Source: Nilaparvata lugens (taxonomy: Eukaryota; Arthropoda; Insecta; Hemiptera; Delphacidae). From it: a stretch of 64,000 nucleotides of DNA. The notes under the pieces are model-generated. The model worked only from the letters and a program-made list of their open reading frames with translations, was not told the origin of the DNA and did no database searches. The DNA is taken from assembly GCF_014356525.2 (NCBI RefSeq), contig NC_052507.1, positions 57,196,362 to 57,260,361 of the forward strand, read 5' to 3'. Positions 57,494 to 64,000 of the stretch are shown piece by piece (position 1 is the stretch's first letter; each line of letters starts with the position of its first letter). The translations under genes and the position numbers were made by a program.

Positions 57494-58562
57494 ATGGCTG
57501 ATAAAAAGCGACCTTTCTTAGCTCCACGGATATATGGATGGAGGAAAGAAATCGGAGGATGTTATAGATTTTTTTATTCATTTTGAAAGAGTTTCAAATG
57601 CAAATTCGTGGGATGAAAATGATAAATTACTATATCTACCATTTTACTTAGAAGGCAGTCCTTTGAAATATTTAGATATGATCCAACTCTCGTTGACGGA
57701 AGCGAATAGATGGGATTACAAAAATGTTCGATCTGAGCTAGAAAAGTATTATCAGCCTATTCACATGGATAGGTATGAAATGGAGTTGACAAACATAAGA
57801 ATGAAACCGTGTGAAGCAGCTAGGGAATATATGGCCCAAGTTTTAGGATTGTGCTCAAAGGTTGACCCGCATATGTCGGAAGGTAGGAAAATAAAATATG
57901 TATTGAAAGGATTGTTACCTCATATTCAGGATAGGATAATAATGCTGTCCAACGAATCCATCGATGAGTTAGAAAGAAATTTACAGCGTTTTGAATTTTC
58001 TCAATACATAGTGGAAGATAGAGTAGGTCTAGCCAAAGCTTCAATAGTTCAACGGGATTCATATGATCATCACATTATGCAGATAAGTAGAAATGTGGAT
58101 AAACTCATTGCGGAAAAAGAGATATCGCGGAGAAGATTCAATGACAGCAATACGAGTGGCATGGAGGCCGTTGGTAAAAACGAAAATAATAGGTCTTATG
58201 GGAACAATTTCAACAATGGTATTGAGAAGGGTCAAAGGTTAAATAGAAATGGGTTTGAAGGGAATAGGTTCGAAGGAAATAGGTATGAAGGAAATAGGTT
58301 TGAAGGGAATAGGGTTGAAGGAAATAGGTTCGAAGGAAATAGATTTGAAGGGAATAGGTTTGATCAAAGAAATAGGAATGATAGAGATGGAGATATTCAT
58401 CACAAAGAAAATATCAAGTTTCAAAGAAGATGGTGTGCGATATGTGAGACCACTACGCATACGACAGCTGAATGCAGGTTTAATTTGAGAAACAAAAAAA
58501 TGGAAGATGATTTTTTTTTGTCTTATATGGAATGCCAAAAATCATTCCACTATGTCGTGTAG
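57494..58562 (+). pseudogene. Element 2 gag with zinc knuckle and FEGNR repeats
   Basis: An ATG at 57494 opens a short frame that must shift near 57534 to join the long frame. That frame has gag capsid motifs: DVIDFFIHFERVSNANSW, KLLYLPFYLEGSPLKYL and ELEKYYQPI. Residues about 238-275 are eight copies of a pentapeptide like FEGNR (15-bp tandem repeat, 58254-58370). A CCHC knuckle (CAICETTTHTTAEC) sits near residue 300 and would bind the genomic RNA. Confidence 0.8.
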
Positions 58563-58661
58563 GTACAATGGGAGAAAGAATGACTCAAAAAACTTGTAGC
58601 GGGGGCTCAGTTCTCGGCGACAGAGTATAGGGGCCCCTTTTCACGTAACAAACGTGATGAA

Positions 58662-59362
58662 TTGCAAGAATCGGATGTAAAAGACATCGATGATAATAAT
58701 AATAATACTAAATCAGGTGTAACAGAAACGTCATTTAAAAATGGGATATTGTGTGTTGAGGATTCAAAACCTATAGGTAATACCATAGTGGAAACAAATA
58801 TGAGTATGGATCATGTTGAGGATGGTGATAGTCAGAAATTTATTAGTTATTCAAATTCATTGTTGAGTAAGAATCATAAAACGCCGATATCAATTCAAGG
58901 AATATCTTGCGAGGAAAATATAAAGATATTATTAGATATGGGTTCAAGTGTCTCACTCGTTAATCTTGAATTGATTGATCATTGTCAAGGTCAGTCATTG
59001 TTTGAAACAGACGTCATTCTCACAGCCGCGAATGGGTTACCAGTTGAGTCATTGGGCAAGGTTTGTTTTGATTTTCAAGTTGATGGAGTCAATGTCACTT
59101 GGGAATGTTTTGTAGTGAGATCATTGTCCATACAGTTATTGTTGGGTGTTGATTTTTTGTTTCGACACGAAGTCCATTTAAATTTTCAAAAACAAGAGAT
59201 GAAGATTCTTCTAAACAATAACAGTATTGTTGTTCCATTTTCAGTACATGATGAACTTGCGAAGACGAATTTAATTCAAGTTAAAATGGATGAGCAGGTT
59301 ATTATAAAACCGAAAGAGATATTAAATATTGATGTTCATGTTGATAAGCAAATTAATGAGGA
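58662..59362 (+). pseudogene. Element 2 protease segment
   Basis: A retropepsin-like domain. The active-site loop reads ILLDMGSSVSLVN, with Met where Thr or Ser normally follows the Asp, and the flap and second strand follow (LSIQLLLGVDFLFRHEVHL). The frame runs without a break into the RTE fragment at 59363, so the RT core that should follow is missing. Confidence 0.75.
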
Positions 59363-60480
59363 CGGCAAATTGCAGGAAAGTTTTATGAGCATGACCTGGA
59401 TTTACATATTTCATCTATTGACTTCAAGCAAGCCTAGCATAGTAAGAGGTGAGCTATGGAAAGCATTGGAGCAATACGCCTTACCAAAAACGCTCATTGG
59501 TCTAGCAAAAATGACAATGAGTAGGACTGCAGCAATGGTCAAAATTGGTAGTAGAAGGAGCAGCACTTTTGAATTTAACACAGGTGTCAAACAAGGCGAT
59601 GGACTATCCTATTCAATATTGCATTGCATAGAGCTATTGAAGGATTAGACAGGGGAAATATTTTCCACCGATTGTATCAGGTATGTGCATATGCGGACAA
59701 TGTAGCAATAATTGCAAGCAGGAAAGATGTCCTGCAGGAAACGTATTTGTTGCTAGAAAGAGAGGCGAATAAGGTGGCTTGGTAGTGAATGAAAGTGAAA
59801 CGAGGTATATGAAAATATCAAGGAGTCAAGCAAGAAAATCAATTAAAAGCAATTAAATCTTTCAAGGTGTAAGGAACTCCAGCTACTTGGGGGTTGAACT
59901 GAATAACTAGATCAAGATGGCTTACAGCATAAAGCAAAGAGTATTGGCTGGAAATAGAGCATACTCCAGTAACATAAAACTTTGAAGAACAGGCTCATAT
60001 TTATGTAGAAAGACGAAACTTTAAATATATATGAGAGCCTAATTAGACCTGTTGTAACGTACGGCTGTGAATCTTGGACGTTAACAAAAGAGAACAAAAA
60101 CCATTTAGGCGTTTTTAAAAGTAAAATCCTAAAAAAGATTTATGATCCAGTTAGAGAGGGAGAGGAGTGGAGGGGAAGAACTGATTCAGAGCTCGAGGCA
60201 TTCATAAAAGGCCGAAATATTGTAAAATTCATAAAGGCACAGTGGCTTAGATGGTTTGGACATATCTGTAGAATGAATGAAAACAGAATGCCTAGAATGA
60301 AATTCAAGGAGAGACTACATTCAAGGAGAAAGATAGGAAGGCCGAGAATAAGGTGGGAAGGTGAAGTGAGAGACGATCTCCAAAAATGGGATGTAGAGGA
60401 TGGTGACAATTAAGAGAGGACTGAGAAGCGTGGAGATCTATAGTGAAGGCGGCCAAGGCTCATAATGGGCTGCAGTGCTG
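59363..60480 (+). mobile_element. RTE-type LINE fragment, right copy with C-terminal RT domain
   Basis: The first 474 bp equal the inverted copy at 50265-50734. The rest continues downstream with RPVVTYGCESWTLTKEN, WLRWFGHICRMNE and GRPRIRWEGEVRDDLQKWD, the standard C-terminal landmarks of RTE-clade ORF2, ending AKAHNGLQC near 60475. Stops and frameshifts throughout; YADN instead of YADD. Confidence 0.85.
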
Positions 60481-61129
60481 ATAAAAGAAAAAAAATCCTT
60501 GATTGAATTAAGTTGAACTTGGGACAAACCACTCTCTAAATTCACTGCATTGTGTATAATATAGGCTTTTGTACTCACCATATTTAGGTTTTTTTCAAAT
60601 AACAGAAAACACTTCAAAGTTTTATTTATAGAAATTGAAACAGGATACACAGGAAGTAGTTTTTAATCTTTCTGTGTCATGTGTATCCTGTTTCAATTTA
60701 TATATATATATATATTCACCAAAATAATTTTTTCCAACATTTTCCAGTTTCTCAATGATAGGAGCTGATAATATTTTGTGTAGGTCTCCTATCTACAGCT
60801 GGTACCAATCAACTACTTTCAACTCCAAACTACCGTATTAAGCACGGGTTACCTGTTTATTACAGCTGGTAACATTAGATGCTCAATCATAGAATTATCA
60901 CAACATGATCTTAAATCATGATCATCTTCCCGTTCTACATTAGCCGCTTGGCCGGCAAGTACGAAAACAAGGTCTGTAGAATGGATAGATAGATTATTAT
61001 TATCAGCTCCCCTATTAAAATTTCTGGACAGCAACCATCCCCAATATTCACACAACATATTCCCAGAGTTTCATGCCGTTCTGTCAAGTAGTTTTTGAGT
61101 GTAGGATACAAACAAACACACAGACATTC

Positions 61130-61175
<46 letters not shown>

Positions 61176-61679
61176 TTTCTTAAGCATTCATTGCCTGGAC
61201 TGAATATATCTATAGTTTGGGTGAAGCTCTACGATTGAACATTAGCTGTTGACCAATTAAGGTTGAGCTCTAATGTCATTGGCCGAGGCTAGACACACCC
61301 ACGTATTTTAGTTATTCCAAATTTGGCCATGAGGAATGTTAAGTAGGAATCAATCAAGAGAAAACTAGTAACTAACAAAACCTAATGGATAATTAGAGTA
61401 GTTGTATGTATTCTCATTTCATAGTCCAATATGAATTTGAAAGCCTACTCTTCAGTTATCATATAATAGGTATCTATTATGTTATCTGTATGTTTGTGCT
61501 GTACTACCCACTGTACTACTGTAGTTAGCTATTAGCTCATGTAGCCTACTGTTTGCTCTTGTTAGTTATTTTGCTGTCTTCAATGATGATTTATCTATGT
61601 ATAATGGTAATATTTGTGATGATTTTGTGACTATTTTAATGAATATCAAGTGAATAAATTTGATTTTCTATGTATGCAG
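60481..61679. other. Intron-like sequence with a hairpin and a TA repeat
   Basis: 60632-60702 is an imperfect hairpin (TTGAAACAGGATACACAGG and its complement), possibly a tiny MITE. (TA)n lies at about 61134-61171. No gene seen. Confidence 0.5.
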
Positions 61680-61761
61680 GAGCTGAGAGAGAAATTTTAT
61701 AAAGTTGTACCAGTTGGAACATCATGGAAAACAATAATGCACTATTCAATATTGGCAACAA
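61680..61761 (+). CDS. Possible downstream lipase exon
   Basis: 82 bp between a TATGTATGCAG acceptor and a GTGAGC donor. It reads KFYKVVPVGTSWKTIMHYS in phase 0. Acid-lipase family members have a matching segment (P-x-GTS, then HY or HW) before their final catalytic Asp and His. If it belongs with the exon at 20302-20572, the intervening exons with the nucleophile Ser must be hidden in the 41 kb between, in the gap, or lost. It could also be a separate paralogue or remnant. Confidence 0.5.
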
Positions 61762-62079
61762 GTGAGCATACCGTATAATATCCTTTTCTGAATCAGAATT
61801 ATAGTTCCCTGTGAATTCAACAACGGCAGTATTACAAGCTTCTCACCCGACACATAAAAAGATTGATTGATTGGTTAAGTACTTCATCAATGCAGATGTC
61901 ATGGGTTTTACACTTATATATACCTAATGGCTTCAATACAGTTTTAAATGAATATGAACATGATATAAACTGGAATAATAAGTATTGAACTGTACATGAT
62001 GCAACAAATGATGCAATTCAGGAATCCCATCAACATAATATTGTTTTGTATCTGAATAAATTGAGGAGGCATTGAACGT
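61762..62079. other. Unassigned sequence after the exon
   Basis: No feature recognised. Confidence 0.4.
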
Positions 62080-62690
62080 ATCAATTTATTCATTTATTCA
62101 TTCACTCATTTATTTATTTTTTCATTAATCTTTGATTTATTTATTCATTCATTTATTATCTTTATTAATTAATTTATTTATTCATTCTTTCATTTATTCA
62201 TTAACTTATTTATTTATTCATTTATTCATTCATTTATTTATTATTTATTCATTTATTTATTTATTTATTCATTTATTCATCTATTTATTTATTTATTTAT
62301 TTATTTATTTATTCATTTATTCATTCATTCATTTATTATCTTTATTAATTAATTTATTTATTCATTCATTCATTTATTTATCTATTTATTCATTTATTAA
62401 TCAATTTATTCATTTATCTATTTATTTATTTATATATTCATTTATTCATTTATCTATTTTTCTATTTATTCATTTATTCATTTGTTCATTAATTCATTAA
62501 TTTACTCATTCATCTATTTATTAATTTATAAAATTATTTATTCATCCATTTATTTATTTATTCATTTATTTATCTATTCATTTATTAATATATTAATTCA
62601 TTCATTTATTTATTTATTTATTTATTTATTCATTTATTTATCTATTTATTTATTTATTCATTTATTTATTTATTTACTCATCTATTGTGA
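62080..62690. repeat. TTTA/TTCA tetranucleotide simple repeat
   Basis: About 600 bp of mixed TTTA and TTCA units. Long open frames here (repetitive Ile/Leu/Phe/Tyr/His) are artefacts. Confidence 0.95.
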
Positions 62691-63480
62691 TGTACCAATG
62701 ATTGTACAGTCCTCAAAATACACAATAAATTCATTCATAGGCTAGTATGAGAACGGAATAATTTCTATCACCGTAAAAACAATACAATCTTATCTGAGGT
62801 AGATAGACGACTGTTATCTAACCTACAAAGCAGGAAATAAATAAATCTGTAATAGTATACCTTTCAAAAATTTGTCAATGGAAAAAACCGTATATGTTTG
62901 TATGTTTATGGATTGGATCAGTAAAATTATATTTGAAGGTTAGTTTTGAAACAAAAACATAACCCTAAAACAGACCAAGGCTAACTCGTTAACAAGTAGC
63001 AAATTGAGAAGGCAGCTCGACTAAAGATCGATCATAAAAATTATATATTATCAACTTTTTCATTTTTCTACTTTCATTTCTATGCCAAATAGGCCCGAAT
63101 ATTTATTTATTGAACTACAAAAAAAAACATACTTGTTAAAAATATATAGACAAATTAGCTTAACCATATATGACGATTGAGGGTCGATATTCTAGGATAT
63201 AAAAAACCATATAAACAAAAAAAAGGAAGAAATATTTATTTATTATTGTGTTCGTTATTGTTATAAGCATATATATTCTTATATCATGTCTACTTTATGT
63301 TATACAAGCATGTCTATGTTCTATAATCATTAGCTATTCATTGAAGCCAATTTGAATGCATATCATCATAGACGAATTCTATTATTTATTTATGTATTAT
63401 TATAATTATAAAAACTAAACGATAATTTGGAACAACTTAAAATCAGTAATTTCGCCCTATTTTGAAAGCTTTAAAGTTGG
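62691..63480. other. AT-rich sequence without a gene
   Basis: Nothing recognised. Confidence 0.5.
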
Positions 63481-63998
63481 ACACAGTGACACCACCCATT
63501 CAGCGTATTGGTTACGTCACAGAATCGGACCAATCCCGAATTAATATGTAAATTTGGCGAGATAAAATTTGAAGAAGAAATTCAAGTGAAAATTAGAAGA
63601 GGAAGACTCGAGGCCATTTTTGCAAGGATCATCGGTAGGATGCAGACCTAGTCCACGTACCTAATTGTTCAAAAGCTTTAATTTCTGTTTAATGTAATTC
63701 AATCTTCGTTTTTTCTGTTTTTAAAGAAGTTGTTCCAAAGTTCCTATAATAATTGTGATATTAAGATTTTAAATTTCATTTAAATAAACCCCGAAATTAT
63801 ATTAGTGAAGTCTGTTCAACATTTTTCGCCACATGGAAGGATCCAGCTGGAACGATATATTCTACGGCCGAATATATTTCGAAAAACCAAAAAACGGAAA
63901 CAAAAGTCTACGTAAGTTATTCGAATATATAAAAGGGGATCCCCATAAATCTGCGAAAATTGTACAGTGTATAAATTCGTCCATTTAAGAAAAGTCAT
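63481..63998 (+). other. Possible LTR end and start of an LTR element at the window edge
   Basis: An AATAAA poly-A signal (63782) is followed by sequence ending TTCAACA. Close by, an ATG at 63833 opens 51 codons (MEGSSWNDIFYGRIYFEKPK onward). GC is higher than around it. This resembles the end of a 5' LTR and start of gag, but with no second copy in the window it is only a suggestion. Confidence 0.2.
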
Positions 63999-64000
63999 GA

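Noticed and set aside
62132..62745. Two long open frames rich in Ile, Phe, Leu, Tyr and His
   Set aside because: They are translations of the TTTA/TTCA simple repeat.

Overview
This is a 64 kb piece of an AT-rich animal genome, almost certainly an insect. The signs are spliced host exons, insect-type (CCTAA)n telomere-like repeats, insect LTR retrotransposons with an env-like gene, Polinton genes and a 100-N scaffold gap. The style fits a hemipteran such as a planthopper, but that is an inference. No bacterial, rRNA, CRISPR or functional tRNA feature was seen. Most of the window is nested mobile DNA lying between two short exons (20302-20572 and 61680-61761) that both resemble acid/lysosomal-type lipases and may belong to one gene with very large introns.

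Layout. 1-2.8 kb: tail of a viral-type SF1 helicase, then a broken LINE. 3.96-15.7 kb: a complete LTR retrotransposon (element 1) on the minus strand with unusually long 2.3 kb LTRs and a 4-bp target duplication AGTA. 16.4-18.5 kb: a minus-strand reading frame split by a long inverted-repeat (foldback) element. 19.5-19.9 kb: hairpin MITE. 20.3 kb: lipase exon. 21.4 kb: gap. 21.5-36.7 kb: a Polinton/Maverick-type locus. A minus-strand two-BIR (IAP-like) gene faces away from a plus-strand series: protein-primed DNA polymerase B, retroviral-type integrase with chromodomain, packaging ATPase, and unidentified proteins. A 4.2 kb LTR retrotransposon (element 3, 23828-28072) sits inside the BIR gene. 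37.8-39.6 kb: three exon-like segments of an unrecognised minus-strand gene.

40.8-60.5 kb is a rearranged nest. An env-bearing LTR retrotransposon (element 2) inserted into the LTR of another element-1 copy with target duplication ATTT. It is now split in two oppositely oriented halves, 41989-50264 (minus: RNase H, integrase, env, 3' LTR) and 56139-59362 (plus: 5' LTR, gag, protease). Each half ends in the same 470-bp RTE-type LINE fragment in inverted orientation, and both the target duplication and the interrupted element-1 LTR match across the split. The simplest reading is an inversion by recombination between two inverted RTE copies. Between the halves lie a (CCTAA)n tract, a foldback relative, a 154-bp tandem array, and a 2.2 kb unit with 187-bp terminal inverted repeats carrying a decayed Polinton-type major capsid gene and a second decayed gene facing it.

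60.5-64 kb: intronic-looking sequence, the second lipase-like exon, a 600-bp TTTA/TTCA simple repeat, and possibly the start of another LTR element at the edge. Nearly every mobile-element gene carries stops or frameshifts. The best preserved are the Polinton integrase, ATPase and the adjacent 324-residue protein.
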